From the NCBI GenBank assembly GCA_009602725.1, contig WELB01000022.1, forward strand, positions 971,790-1,035,789: 64,000 nt of DNA, read 5' to 3'. This document shows, one piece after another, positions 34,204 through 45,791 of the stretch. A program made the position numbers and the translations under genes. The stretch comes from Spirogloea muscicola. Taxonomy: Eukaryota; Streptophyta; Zygnematophyceae; Spirogloeales; Spirogloeaceae. The notes under the pieces were generated by a model. The model was not told the origin of the DNA, did no database searches, and saw only the letters and a program-made list of their open reading frames with translations. The stretch's first letter is position 1; every line of letters starts with the position of its first letter.

Positions 34204-34866
34204 CCTGGTCTGGCCAGGTGGTCCCGCACGGAGGCCTTAATGGCTCCGTGTCCACCCTGGCGCCTCATTCGGGTCTGCCCATAGGGGTGGTGGGACTTCC
34301 GACAGGTCCGCCCCTCGGGGTGGGCCTCGTGCGGCCTGCCCTTCGGGTGAGCCTTCCCTCGTCAGGTCCGCCCCTCGGGGTCGGCCTCGTGCGGCCCGCC
34401 CTTTGGGGTGGGCCTTGCGGCGGACCCCACAACCCCGGGAGGGAGGCACGGAGAAGCACAGAATAAGATGCGGCTGCTGATATTAAGGAGCGCCTGTCAA
34501 ACCCAGCCAGATACGTACAGAAGGTGTTCATGACAGAGCCACAGGCCTAGGCAGAAGTCTGGGGCCGAGACCGGACGGGGACGTCGGATCAGTAAATCCC
34601 AGAGAGAGTGGCGCAGCCCTGCTGCTGCCTGCTGCCGCAGCCTGTCGCCGGCAGATCGCCGCCTGGCTGCGAAGCGTCCGTGGCTGGCCCTTAGTGGGCT
34701 AGCTGCTGACCACCAGCCCAGGAGGAGACGCCGCCTGACGGCGGCGCCACAGGGTAGATTTTCGCTGCGCTGCTTCACTGTGTAGAGGGTTGGGATTTCA
34801 ACCCCCCACAGCCAAAGCAACAAGGACAACTTTTGCTAACTGCGTGTGTAGGGGCAGGTTGTCACA
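34204..34866 (+). repeat. LTR fragment with 60-bp duplication and an inserted LINE tail
   Basis: Its end, 'ctaactgcgtgtgtagggg...tcaca', resembles the family A end. Two 60-bp units (34301-34360, 34361-34420) are tandem. Bases 34463-34553 are the reverse complement of the LINE tail at about 9010-9100 ('ggtgttcatgacagagccac'), inserted inside the LTR. Confidence 0.55.
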
Positions 34867-35399
34867 TGGACAATGGGACTTTCAAAAGTCTCATCTTGTT
34901 CAGCTCGATACCATGTAGACTCGTGTAGTCTTGGCCTTGGCTAGCCATGTCGATTGTGAGGAGAGCTTTGCGGCAAAAGAGCTTTGCGGCAAGAGTGATG
35001 GAGAGACCCGCTTCGGCAATCAGCAGCGGCGGCGGTGGCGGCGGCACGGTGCAGAGGCAGAAGAGCGCGCAACCTCAGGTTAAAATTTCAGCCGGTCGAT
35101 ACAAGAGGTCGCGGTCGGCTCAGATAAGCTAGTGTGACCGCTGGGCCAAACGCGTCCATGCATAAATCTGATGCTCTGGCATCTCCTTTAACACTCTCTC
35201 CTGCCAATGTCAGATTATGCAGTGACATTACTACTCTGATACAGTGTTGTGTTGTGAGTAGTGGAGCATGCAAGCACATCTACTACACATGCAACCCACA
35301 AGAGAGAATTGGCCTAGTTGGCCTTGGTTTAGGGTGATTCTTACCCTCCATCTCAGGAACTTTACATACACTGTGTTCACCCCTTTTGAGTATTCTAGG
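34867..35399. other. Unassigned sequence between LTR fragment and copia remnant
   Basis: Possibly copia-related. On minus near 34950-34890 a short open frame (MASQGQDYTSLHGIELNK) follows a TGGTATCGAGC motif, reminiscent of a copia primer binding site. I cannot confirm this. No other feature seen. Confidence 0.25.
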
Positions 35400-35893
35400 G
35401 CTGACCTGCTTCTAGCGGATGATCAATGTCTGCTCACTACTTCACTCCTCTGACAAATAAGCATGTGTTTGTCACGTTTGCCATTCCCTTGGTCAAGCAG
35501 TCTGCTACCATCTTCTGTGTGACGCAGTATGTAGACTGCACTCTACACCGGCCCGTACTTCACGCACCTTGCATATTATGTGCGTGGTTGTCTATATAAC
35601 GGATGAGCGCCAGACTGCTGGTGCTGTCAGTGCTGATAGTGGTAGGATTGACCTGCATTTGCAGAAGCTCTGCTAGCAATTTCTCTCCCACGCGGGCTCA
35701 CTGGCTACGCTGAATGCGGCAGTGTATTCGGCCTCGCAGTTAGATAGTCGCAAATGCTCGCTGCAATTTTGACATCCATGAGACGGCCCTCCTGCTTTGG
35801 AACACGTACCCCGTTGTCGATCGACACTTCTCTCCTCCTGCAAAGCAGGCAACCACGATGCATAGGTGCTGAACCTTTGTTCGACATGCTTGC
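35400..35893 (-). pseudogene. Ty1/copia remnant, RNase H and C-terminus
   Basis: On minus: SNCEAEYTAAFSVASE (the SxxEAEY block of copia RNase H), LLAELLQMQVNPTTISTDST after a frameshift, and TQKMVADCLTKGMANVTNTC, the standard copia C-terminal block (ADCLTK). Probably the 3' part of the same element as the RT remnant at 37440-38420, separated by LTR insertions at 35894-37383. Confidence 0.75.
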
Positions 35894-36649
35894 TGTGACG
35901 TCCTGATCCATATACACGCAGATAGGGGTTAGTACGTCCTGATTGGGTTCGGTCAGTGGGGATTGAGAAGCAAATCCCCTATAAAGCAGAAGCACTACTA
36001 CAACACCCAGCGGAAGTCTTACCCAGAGGCACCACCAAAAGGCGGCAACTCTACAGAGGGTCTGGCTTGTAAGCTGTCCCCGCATGGGGCGCAGCCATGA
36101 CACTTCCGGAGAACCGGCGATGTCCGCAGCGACGAGCTGCGGAGACGGGCTGAGCAGCAGACGACGGCAGCAAAGCTGTGGCGGATGCTGCGGCAGCAAG
36201 CAAGCAGGGCTATGCCTCTCTCTGCCTCACTGATCGAACTACCGAGTCCGCTCTCGGTCGACTACTTGTGATGCTTCAATGCCACCCCCCCTCCAGGGTG
36301 TGTGGGAGCCGCTTCAAGGCCCACCCCGTCAGGGGCGGGCCTCACGAGGGTCGGTCGCGGGGACATGTCACGCCCACGGGAAGACCTCGAGGGAACTGTA
36401 AGGTGGACAGGCATTTGCCACGGGCAGACCGCAAAGGACCCGTAGGACATGTGACGTCCTCGCGCGGACCTCGAGGATACCGCAAGACAGGGGTCACCCA
36501 AGCGGTACATCGCTGGCGGGAGAAGACAATCGCGCGGGAGAAACCACCAAAACGGCCCGCGCCGCAGATGCCACATGTACACGTCGACGGGAGGGTACGG
36601 CGCCCAGACTGGCGTAACGCTACACTTGCTACCCTTCCGGGTCGCAACA
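35894..36649 (-). repeat. LTR-like insertion, family E
   Basis: TG...CA on the minus strand (TGTTGCGACCCGG to GGACGTCACA), 756 bp. Its terminal 'gtgtatatggatca(g)gacgtcaca' matches the end of the family B LTR at 39242. It interrupts the copia remnant. No convincing target duplication. Confidence 0.55.
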
Positions 36650-36807
36650 GAGCATGAAGCAGAGAACGATGACGACCCACGCAGGCCTTATCAACACTTG
36701 CCTGAGACCGTGACAGAGGGGCCTGGATGTTGGCGGCCGCGTATGAAGGCAGGGTGACGACGGCCTCCTGAGCCGCGTACTCCAAGCACCAGTCCATTGA
36801 GTGCTAG

Positions 36808-37383
36808 ACATAACGCAGAAGTTGTTTAGTGTGCCACACGGTGCTGTTAGCGGTACATGCCCGTTAATTCCACGGACCCAAGTGGCCCGCCAGGCGGCGG
36901 GCTGACTTGCCGGGCAGGTGGGCCGCCAGGTGCGGGCCCCACCCGTCCTAAAATACCCCTCGCCAGGATCCATCCGTCCAAGGAAGGATCATTGGCCCGC
37001 CGCAAGGAAGGCCACGGGGCGACCCGCTCACACCCCAGGATGGGGGGTGGCACGGGGGAAGCACTGCGAGCCTTGGGCTGAGACCCGACATCGCTTTGGA
37101 CTGTGAAGCTCAAGAGCAGCCTTACTGCTGCCTGCCGCCGCAGCCGCCGCCACAGCCCGCTGCGGGACTTGTTGCGGGGAGTCCGTGGCTGCGCCCTTTG
37201 GGGGACAGCTGCTGGCTTGCGGCCAGGAGGTGGGGTCGCTGCCGGACGGCGGCGCCACAGGGCCTGTGTTCCGCCTATGCGCTAGTGCTTCACCGTGTAG
37301 TGGGTTCGCTTCTAACCCCCTACAGCCGAACATAAAAAGGACGACTCACCCTAATTGCTTGTATAGGGGCGAGGTTACTTACA
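36808..37383 (+). repeat. Solo LTR, family A, diverged start
   Basis: From about 36830 it follows the family A copy at 14294-14857 ('gccacacggtgctgttagc') to GAGGTTACTTACA. The first 20-25 bases are diverged. Lies inside the copia remnant. Confidence 0.65.
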
Positions 37384-37439
37384 TTCACCGCTGCTCAGTG
37401 TCTCGGGCCAGGATCCTGCGGATGCGAAGCTAACATGTG

Positions 37440-38420
37440 AATCGCCAGCGCCAAGTCAGGCCTGGTCCCCATTGCTGCGTACATGATGCTTCCTATGGGC
37501 TTCTCCTACGGCTCTATCTGCATCAGTTCCCTATCGTGCTGACTCTTGGGAGTGTCTTCTGTGCTAAGCTTGAATCTTCTTTCCAGAGGCGTAGATGTTG
37601 GCTTGCTGTCCTCCATGTTGAATCTTTTGAGCACTCCCTTGAGGTACTGCTGTTGTCCTATCCACAGCCTGCCTTTCTGCCTGTCCCTGTTCACTTGGAA
37701 CCCAACAAGTAAGAAAATTCACCTATACCCTCAATCTTAAACGTCTGGATAGCATTTGAATTTACCTCCTTCAGTCGCTCTGTAGACTTGCTCAGCAACA
37801 GTAGAACATCCACATAGACTGATACAAATAAGTGCTTCCCCGATCACCTCGTAAATTGTAGAGGCTCTCATTGTTGCTGCTTTTGTCTAATCTGCCTCCT
37901 GCAGAGCTGCATTAGGTCGTATATTTCACGCCCTTGGCGCCTATTTTAAGGAATACAAGCTTTTCTTCAAGTTACATACATAGTTGGCGTACTGTCTTTG
38001 TCTGTATCCTTCAGGCTGCTCTATGTATACTTCCTCCAGTAAGTTGCCATTATATAATGCGGTCTTTCCGTCCATCTGATGACGCTGATAGTCTTCAACT
38101 GCTTCAATGGCTGACAGATTTCTGATTGTAGTGAAATTGTAGTGGAATTTTGTTACCGGAGCAAAAGTCTCTGCACAAATTAAACCGCTATCTGACTGTA
38201 CGCCTTAGCTACCAGTCTGGCCTTAAATAACTCGACATTCCCTTTCGCATCACTCTTCACCTTCAGGACCCACTTACAGCCCACCACTTTTACACCCTTT
38301 GGTAATTGGACCAACTCCCATGTGTCGTCTTTCTCAATAGACTGTATTTCATCCTTGGCAGCTTGCTCCTATGCGCTGCTTCAGAACTGGCCTCAGCAAG
38401 CGTGCGGGGCTCCTGAGACT
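37440..38420 (-). pseudogene. Ty1/copia remnant, reverse transcriptase
   Basis: On minus, in order: GCKWVLKVKSDAKGNVELFK and ARLVAKAYSQ (38290-38190), TFAPVTKFHYN, MDGKTALYNGNLLEEVYIEQ and PEGY, and then RLWIGQQQYLKGVLKRFNME with DSKPTSTPLE (37690-37560), the copia RT C-terminal block. All stop- and indel-riddled. The region is more AT-rich than its surroundings, which suggests an old copy. Confidence 0.75.
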
Positions 38421-38794
38421 CCTTAGTCTTTAAAGCAGACTGTCAACTTGATATCTGAACCCTAAACCCATGTAAGGCGGATGGCTGTGTGAAGTCGCCC
38501 CCACTTACCCTTCATATCACAACGAAGATTCTTCAAAGGAAATGTCTCCACACAGGGACAATTTCGATGGGCGTCGTACATATCATTATCTACATGGCCG
38601 GAATGTCAATGAAGCAGTAATGGGTTGACAAATACCTGGAAACTAGACACCTGGCAATATTGACTGTCAGTATCGCAGGAAAGGCTTGACAGATGCCTGG
38701 AGGAAGATATTTCACAAGGTCGACTAAATATTCGGTATACTCTTTGAGCTGAGGGTGGTGCAATTTGCAATCGTGACGAGCGAGACTGCGTGAT
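38421..38794. other. Unassigned sequence
   Basis: A minus-strand stretch near 38750-38590 reads KEYTEYLVDLVKYLPPGICQ. I do not recognise it; it may belong to the neighbouring copia remnant. Confidence 0.3.
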
Positions 38795-39241
38795 TGTAAC
38801 GTCCCCGCGTTCACGGTATACTTAACCTCGATTTTAACCATATAGTATCGGTGTCGCGGATTAGTATCGATGTACTCCCGCGCCCCATTGACGCTCGGGT
38901 GACGGCGCGCGACTGACGCGCGTGAAATGCCCCGCGCCTCAGTGACGCGCGGATGACGCGCGCAAACCTGACGCGCTTGCGACGCACGGGTGAATCGCGA
39001 GGTCACGACGGTGTGACGCGCCTACCGGCGATGTCATGCACAGGCGCGCCGCTTCCAGAAAATGGCGCCGCTTCAGAAGTGGAGCTGCTCGGCGGGTCCT
39101 CACGATCCGGCCTCCGTACTCATGGTGAAATGCATGTGATGCCCTATGACGCGCCTGCGACGCGTGCGACGCACCTGCGACGCGCATGTGACGCGCAGGG
39201 CGCGCCGCTTCCAGAGGGAAGCCGCTTGGCCGGCTTCTCGT
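38795..39241 (+). repeat. LTR, family D, 3'-truncated
   Basis: Begins TGTAACGTCCCCGCG and carries the GACGCGC-rich stretch typical of family D. Stops abruptly where the family B LTR of G6 ends (39242). About 447 of about 820 bp remain. Confidence 0.65.
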
Positions 39242-39946
39242 TGTGACGTACTGATCCATATACACGCAGTTAGGGGTTAGTACGTCCTTATTGAGTTAAG
39301 ACCTAGGGGGTTTAGGAAGTACACCATACACAGTCGAACGCCAGCGCACAGGGCGCACACACTGCATCACATAGCACGGCAGCAATCTTACCCTGAGGCA
39401 CCGCCAGAAGGCGGCGACTCTACTGAGGGTCTAATTTAGTAGCTGTTTCCAAATGGGGCGCAACCACGGCACTTAAGGAGAGCCGGCGATGTCCGCAGCG
39501 ACAATTTGCGGCGACGGGCTGGCAGCAGACGGCAGCAGCAGGGCTGGGGCGGCGGCTGCGGCAGCAGGCAAGCAGGGCTGTGCCTCTCTCTGGGCGTCAA
39601 TGGTCCGACTTACGAGTCTGGCCTCGGCCTGCTACTATGGCGTTCCACCTGCCACCTCTTCCCCGAGGGTGTGACGAGGGTAGCCCCAAGGTGCGGCCCC
39701 TGGAGGAGGAGCGGACCCGCACAATGGGGATACGACTGGCGCGTGACGTGCAAGGTGCGGGCTCGCGTGGCGCGAGTCTGACGAATGGTACACGAGTCTT
39801 GAGGACTCGCGCGTGCCGCGCGTGACTGGCGCGTGCCGCGCGTGACTGATGCGTGAAGCGCGTGACTGGCGTGTGGCACGCGTGAAGCCGCTTGTGAAGC
39901 CGCTAACCGGTACCGTTGATTCTCCCAAACAGGGGGAAACGTTCCA
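39242..39946 (-). repeat. 3' LTR of G6, family B
   Basis: The most complete family B LTR in the window: 705 bp, TGGAACG to ACGTCACA in element orientation. The ACGCGCCAGTC cluster lies at 39780-39900. Preceded on minus by CTAAGTGGGGAGGAA (39961-39947). Confidence 0.8.
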
Positions 39947-42330
39947 TTCCTCCCCACTTAGATGTTCACGTCCTCGGGAACATGGACACGGTATGGAGGA
40001 AACAATTCGAAGAGATTACTTCCGACGGGTGCGTCCAATACTACGACGCAAGGGGGTGACATGCCCCTGTAGAAGATACTTACGTAGAACGATGGACAAT
40101 TGGCTAGATTGGCCGAAGGTTCCCACGTGTTGCATTCAGGCCCATAGCCTAACCACTATACAAGATACTTTCGGGACTTACGTCGTCCACGGAGATTGTC
40201 GCGGTGATACAAGATCTCCTCCACCTCATACTCTTCCTTTTCCTCAACGACAGGGGGAGGTGGGGGCGGTTGGACACGACCATCCGCATGGAACGGCTGC
40301 GGAGATGTTAACGCCTGCTGTATGCCCTCAAATGTCCTCTGGCATTCGGACGACCACTCCCAGGGTACGTCCTTACGAGTCAATTTCGTGAAAGGAAGTG
40401 CCAAGTTCCGCAGCATTGTAGGAACTTATTGGAATTTGCAAATCCCATAAATGAGCGCGATTGAGGTACATTCCGTGGCTCAGGCCAATCCCGTACGACC
40501 GAAGTCCGCATGCCGTCTTTGCCCACGACATGCCCAAGTTAGGTCAGCTCTGGCTGGTAGAATGCGCACTTGGACCTCTTGGCATAGATTTGATTCTCAC
40601 GCAGCAGCTGCAGCACTCGGCGCAGGTGGCCGACGTGATCTTCCGGCATTTTTCTGAACACCAGTATATCGTCCAAGTAACTCACACAAGATCACAGAGC
40701 AGGCGGCCAAAGACCCTCGTCATCAAAGCCTAAAACGTAGACGGTACATTGGTCAGACCAAAAGCTCAGCACCTTGAATTGAGAATGTCCAGGCGGCATG
40801 CGGAACGGCGACTTTGGCAAATCCGCAGGCTCAAATGCGAATCTGATGATACCCACCTGCAGGTCCAGGGAGCTAAGCACAGTAGCCCCTGCGAGCCAAT
40901 CGAACAGATCATCTTTCCAAGGCAACGGGTATCGGGTCTTGATAGTGAGCTTGTTTCAAGCCCGATAATCAATGCACAGCCGACGACTGCCATCCTTTTT
41001 TTTGACAAAGAGGATAGGTGCACCGTCCGGCGACTGAGATGATGGCTTAATGTAGCCCTTCCCCAGCAGATCCTCAACCTGGGATTGCACTTTCTCGAGA
41101 TTCGAGACGGCTCAGCCGGTACTTGGGACGGTACGGCGGATTAGCGCCTGGCAACAATGGAATGGTATTAGCCACACCTCGAGGAGTAGGCAGACCGTCC
41201 GGACGAGAGTCTGGAAGCACAGCCGCAAACTCTTCCAGCAACTTATTAAGAACCCCGCCATGTGAAATCGCAGCATTCACGCACAAGTCTGGCTGAGACT
41301 CGTCACTCGACGCCACCATCACAAGATATGCCATCTGCACAGTATTCTTGTGAATCAATCGCTTCATCTGCATGGCAGATAGAAGACCCAGCACCCGGAC
41401 CCAGCACCCTGTCGTGCCTGCCCATATAGCGCCCACTACGCATCGACGTGCCACACCCGAAGCTCCGCCTACAGGCCAGGACTCTGCTGGCCAGCAGCAG
41501 CCTGCCCTGCATGGCCTCACTACCAAGTAAGCAGACATACAAAGGATGTGGCAAGAAGCATCACCACACTACAAGTCACGAGGCGGATCACAAGCTACCT
41601 CCTCAAGTAAGTTGCGTCTCCTCGCCTTCTTCACACTCTCGTGCGCCTCCTGCGCCGCTGCGTGGTCACCCCCGCCTGGGGATCTCTCACCGCTTCGGCC
41701 CCCTGGCCACCCTGACGTGGAGCGCTGGCCTACTGGGGACGCGCTCCGGACCCTCCGGAACCTTCTCGGCGGCTGGGCGGCGGCGACGCTAGGTTGCTCT
41801 CCAACGGGGGGGGTTTTGAGGAGAGATGGCCCCTCTCCGCCGTCCGATCTCTCAGGAGCCCACCCCGCGAGGTGGGGTCAAGCCAGTAGGTACAGGGACT
41901 TAGCTCCGGCGCCCGGGGCTCTCCGGCCCGCCCATACGGGTTGCACCCTTCCCAGCGAGGCACCTCATGGGTTACCGCTGCTGAGGATACATATACCACC
42001 TTCCTACCTGAGATGTCTGACCAGGGTTAGCCCTGCTCGGTTCCGCCCAACCGCCCTCCAGCCGACGCTACGACGACGCTACGCGCCCGGGCATGACAAC
42101 CCACACCCAGACCCAGGACATCAATTGGGTGGCCATCAGCCAATGTTACTCTAGGCAAATCATCTGCTTGCAAATCCAAATCAGTGGAGCATACCAAATT
42201 CTTGTTGACGAAGGACACTGAGGCCCCAGAGTCCATGAGGATCTTGCCCGGTGCATCAGCAACCAGCCCCTCAAAAAGCATCGTGTCTTCCCCGCGTACA
42301 CTTCTACCGAGAATTGGGGTTGTGGTGGGG
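39947..42330 (-). pseudogene. Ty3/gypsy chromovirus G6, internally deleted
   Basis: On minus: protease region [17 protein letters not shown] (about 42250-42200), then a 689-bp insertion (41410-42098), RT linker [20 protein letters not shown] (41380), RT (41100-40650, decayed) and the start of RNase H. At about 40300 the sequence jumps from [17 protein letters not shown] to PFHADGRVQPPPPP and EYEVEEILYHRDNLRGRR (chromodomain). RNase H core and the whole integrase are deleted, and the two sides stay in one frame for about 86 residues. Confidence 0.8.
41410..42098. mobile_element. 689-bp LTR-like insertion within G6
   Basis: Starts TGTCGTGCC and ends GGCATGACA (imperfect short inverted ends, TG..CA). 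It is flanked by ACCC on both sides, a possible 4-bp target duplication. It separates [14 protein letters not shown] of the protease region from [10 protein letters not shown] of the RT linker. No recognisable coding sequence; probably a solo LTR of a family not otherwise seen here. Confidence 0.55.
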
Positions 42331-42410
42331 GTTCGCTTCGAGACCCCCACTGACCAAATCCAACAAGGACGATCTGACCCTGACTATGTTATAGGGGTTG
42401 GGTTCTTACA
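42315..42410 (+). repeat. 3' end of an LTR preceding G7
   Basis: 'accaaatccaacaaggacga' and 'tataggggttgggttcttaca' match the terminal part of the family A/C type LTRs. Only about 95 bp remain, directly followed by the G7 gag end, so it may be a remnant or the next element's LTR edge. Confidence 0.45.
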
Positions 42411-43410
42411 GTGGTGCTGGCGCTGGAACGGCGACAGGAGGCGGCAGCTGTGTAGCTTCAAACAGCATCTCGAGCTTGCTACCGGTGTGGCCAAAAGGGC
42501 CACCGTATCCGGGATTGCACCCAGGCTTCCAAGCACCCCTCATCAAGCAAGTCCGCTCCACCCGGCCCCAAGGGGCAGTACAAGGGCAAGGGTAAACGTG
42601 AGTGCCTTTCATAAAGTTCTGTGTGGAGTCCTCAACTGCATGATTTGCAAATGCTGTTTGAACGTGTAGGACATGCTTGTCTGCAGTCTCCTATTCCGGT
42701 AGTGCGCTCCCTGCATATGCATATCCTCTTTGATGAATGGTGGTTCCCCTGTTGTCTCGGTCCCTCCAACCAAGTGCAATCAGCTGCTCAGATGTATCTG
42801 AATTGGGTGAACCATCATGGGCCTGACGACCCTGTGTTTTTCATTGTGCGATGCAGGCGAGGACTGAATCCTCCACCACCACTGGGACTGTCCCTGCTCT
42901 GTCCTACACAGCAGGCCACCCCCACGTCGTACCTGGTACTGCTGGATCACCTAGGAAAGTGCTGATATATGTAGTTCGCAGATTTTGTCTTGCTTCAGTT
43001 GGCGACTTAGCACTTTGTGCTCAACGCCTAGTATGCTATTTACCAGCATAGCGGCTGGTCAGCTAGCCCAGATCCTCGTAGACACGGGTGCCTCGGTATC
43101 CTGTGTTAGTAAAACATTCGTGTATAACAATGGCTTGCCTGTGCAACGCATTCATGTACTGCAAGCTACATTGGCCAATGGTCATCATCTTGAAACATTG
43201 GGCCTTTGCAAAGTGCCCCTTCGCATCCAAAGCTACAAGATGGTTGTGTCTTGTCATGTCATTAATTTGGCGTCTACCTTTGATGTGATCTTAGGCGATG
43301 ATTGGCTCTGTGCCTCTGCGTCCGTGCTTGATTATACATAGCGCACATGTGTCGGCCGACGTGGTACTCGTCGTTTCAAATTGCACGACGTCGACATTTC
43401 AGTGTATCAC

Positions 43411-43964
43411 TGTAACGATCCAGCCGTTTGACTATGCCACACGGTGCTGTTAGCATTACATGACCGGTAGCCGCTTGATGGACAAGTGGGCCCGCCCAGG
43501 TGCGGGCAACTCCCGCCCGTCCTGGACTAAGCCTCGCCAGGTTCCACCCTGCCAAGGGGGGACCTTGGGCCTGCCGCAAGGGCAGGCCTTGGAGCGACCC
43601 GCTCACACCCCCTGGGGAGGGGTGGTCACGGGGGAAGCACTACGAGCCTTGAGCCGAGACCCGACATCACTTCGGACCGGCGAAGCTCAGGAGCAGCCTT
43701 GCCGCTGCTCGCCGCCGCAGCAGCCGCCGCAGCCTGCTGCGGGGCTCGCTGCGGAGAGTCCGTGGCTGCGCCCGTTGGGGGCCAGTTGCTGGCTCGCGCC
43801 CAGGAGGTGGGGTCGCCGCCGGACGGCGGCGCCACAGGGCCTGTCTTCCGCTGCGCTATGCGCTAGTGCTTTGCCGTGTAGTGGTTTGGTCCCTAAACCC
43901 CTCACAGCCGAACTTAACAAGGACGACTCACCCTAACTGCGTGTGTAGGGGCGAGTTCACTACA
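43411..43964 (+). repeat. Solo LTR, family A, inside G7
   Basis: TGTAACGATCCAGCC to GAGTTCACTACA, 554 bp. Inserted between the protease and RT of G7; compare the uninterrupted join in G4 at about 27850. Flanks ATCAC and ACCAC do not give a clean target duplication. Confidence 0.8.
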
Positions 43965-44954
43965 ACCACCCCCCAGGCAACACTCTTCTTTGCAGCTTCC
44001 AGCTGTGCGGTTGAAGAAGCTCCTCCGCTATGAACCAGCTTCGGCTGCGTATTTGGGTGTTGTGATGAGTGCTGATTTTCCCCCTGACTCTGATGTGAGT
44101 ATCGTGGCCTTACGTAGTACGGCTCTTGACAAGTTGTCGTGAGAGTATCCGGATGTGCTCCCGGATGCACTTCCAGACGGTTTGCCTCCGGATCGAGGCG
44201 TGGCTCATACAACGCCATTGGAGCCTGGCGCTGTACCGCCGTACCGTCCTATGTATCGACTGAGTCCTCTTGAAATTGCGAGAAATGCAATTTCAGGTGA
44301 CGGAGTGCTCCGTAGAGGGCACATTGAGCTTTCTCAGTCCCCGGATGGTGCACCTATCCTCTTCGTCAAGAAGAAAGATGGTAGTCTCCGGATGTGCATA
44401 GATCACCGAGCCCTAAACAAACTTACTGTCAAGTATCGTTACCCCTTGCCTCGTACAGACGATCTGTTCGATCGTCTCGCGGAAGCTAAAGTGTTCAGCT
44501 CCCTCGACGTGCATGTTGGGTATCACCAAATTCATATCACACCTGAGGATGTTCCGAAGTCATCGTATCGTACGCCGGTCGGACACTTCCAGGTGCTGAG
44601 CTTTGGTCTGACCAACACACCTGCCACGTTTCGGGCTGTGATGACGAAGGTCTTTGGGCCCCCTCTTGTATGACTTCGTGCTGGTCTACTTCGATGACAT
44701 ACTGGTGTCCAGTAAACTGCCTGAGGATCATGTACGCCACCTGCGGAAAGTTCTGCAGTTGCTACGTGAAACTCATTCGTATGCCAAAACTTCCAGGTGT
44801 GTATTCAACCGGGCCGATTGGACAAGTTAGGGCATGTGGTGGGCAAAGACGGGGTGCGCGTCGACCCCAGAAAGACAGTAGCAGTATAGGACTGGCCAGT
44901 GCCGTAGAATGTGCCGCAGTTGCGTTCCTTTCCGGGATTCGCAAACTATTTCCG

Positions 44955-45791
44955 CATAATTGTTAGGAGTTGCTTTCTTGGTATTAGCTGAGCGCAAGAT
45001 AATGGCCTCTATGCAACGAAGAAAGGGGCCTAATGTCGTAGATTTGTTCGGATTATTACACCTCTAGCAGATGGTTTTAAATTAATGATTAATAAACCTA
45101 TTTAGCCTAGTAGTGCAAATCTCTTTATCTTTGTAATGGCTCCTGTTCTTACATTTATGTTAAGTTTAGTAGCCTGGGCAGTGATTCCTTTTTATTACGG
45201 TATGGTATTATCTGATTGTAATGTAGGAGTACTCTACTTATTTGCTATCTCCTCTTTAGGCGTATATGGCATAATAACAGCAGGTTGGTCTAGTAATTCA
45301 AAGTATGCCTTTCTGGGGGCATTACGATCCGCCGCACAAATGGTATCCTATGAAGTTGCTATTGGTTTAATCATTATTACTGTATTATTTTGTGCAGGTT
45401 CATGCAATTTTAGTGCAATAGTGTTAGCACAAAAACAAGTATGATACTGAATTCCTTTATTTCCTTTGCTGCTTCTATTCTTTATCTCATGTATAGCGGA
45501 AAGTAATCGAGCTCCTTTTGATTTACCAGAAGCAGAAGCGGAATTAGTAGCGGGTTATAACGTAGGGTACCCTGCTATGGGTTTTGCTCTTTTCTTTTTA
45601 GGAGAGTATGCAAATATGATACTTATGAGTAGTCTATGTACTATTTTCTTTTGTGGAGGATGGTTACCACCTCTACATATTGCAATTTTCACCTGGAATC
45701 CAGGTCCTTTTTGGTTTTCTATTAAACTGCCTTTTTTTCTCTTGTCTACGTTTGGGTTCGTGCAGCTTTTCCAAGATATCGATATTCCTTA
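44955..45791 (+). pseudogene. nad1: Nuclear copy of mitochondrial nad1 (NUMT) inside G7 pol
   Basis: Encodes most of NADH dehydrogenase subunit 1, a membrane subunit of respiratory complex I. Blocks in order: [130 protein letters not shown], and [11 protein letters not shown] after a frame change. AT-rich, unlike the GC-rich surroundings. Lesions: a one-base loss near 45060, TAG at 45103-45105, two TGA at 45442 and 45448, and an indel in a T run near 45730. No introns. The gypsy sequence stops at ANYFR and resumes at YGSMASPPAKLTRED, with about 11 bp of the target missing. Confidence 0.95.

Noticed and set aside
43401-43970. Target-site duplication around the solo LTR in G7
   Set aside because: The flanks ATCAC and ACCAC differ at two of five positions; not convincing.
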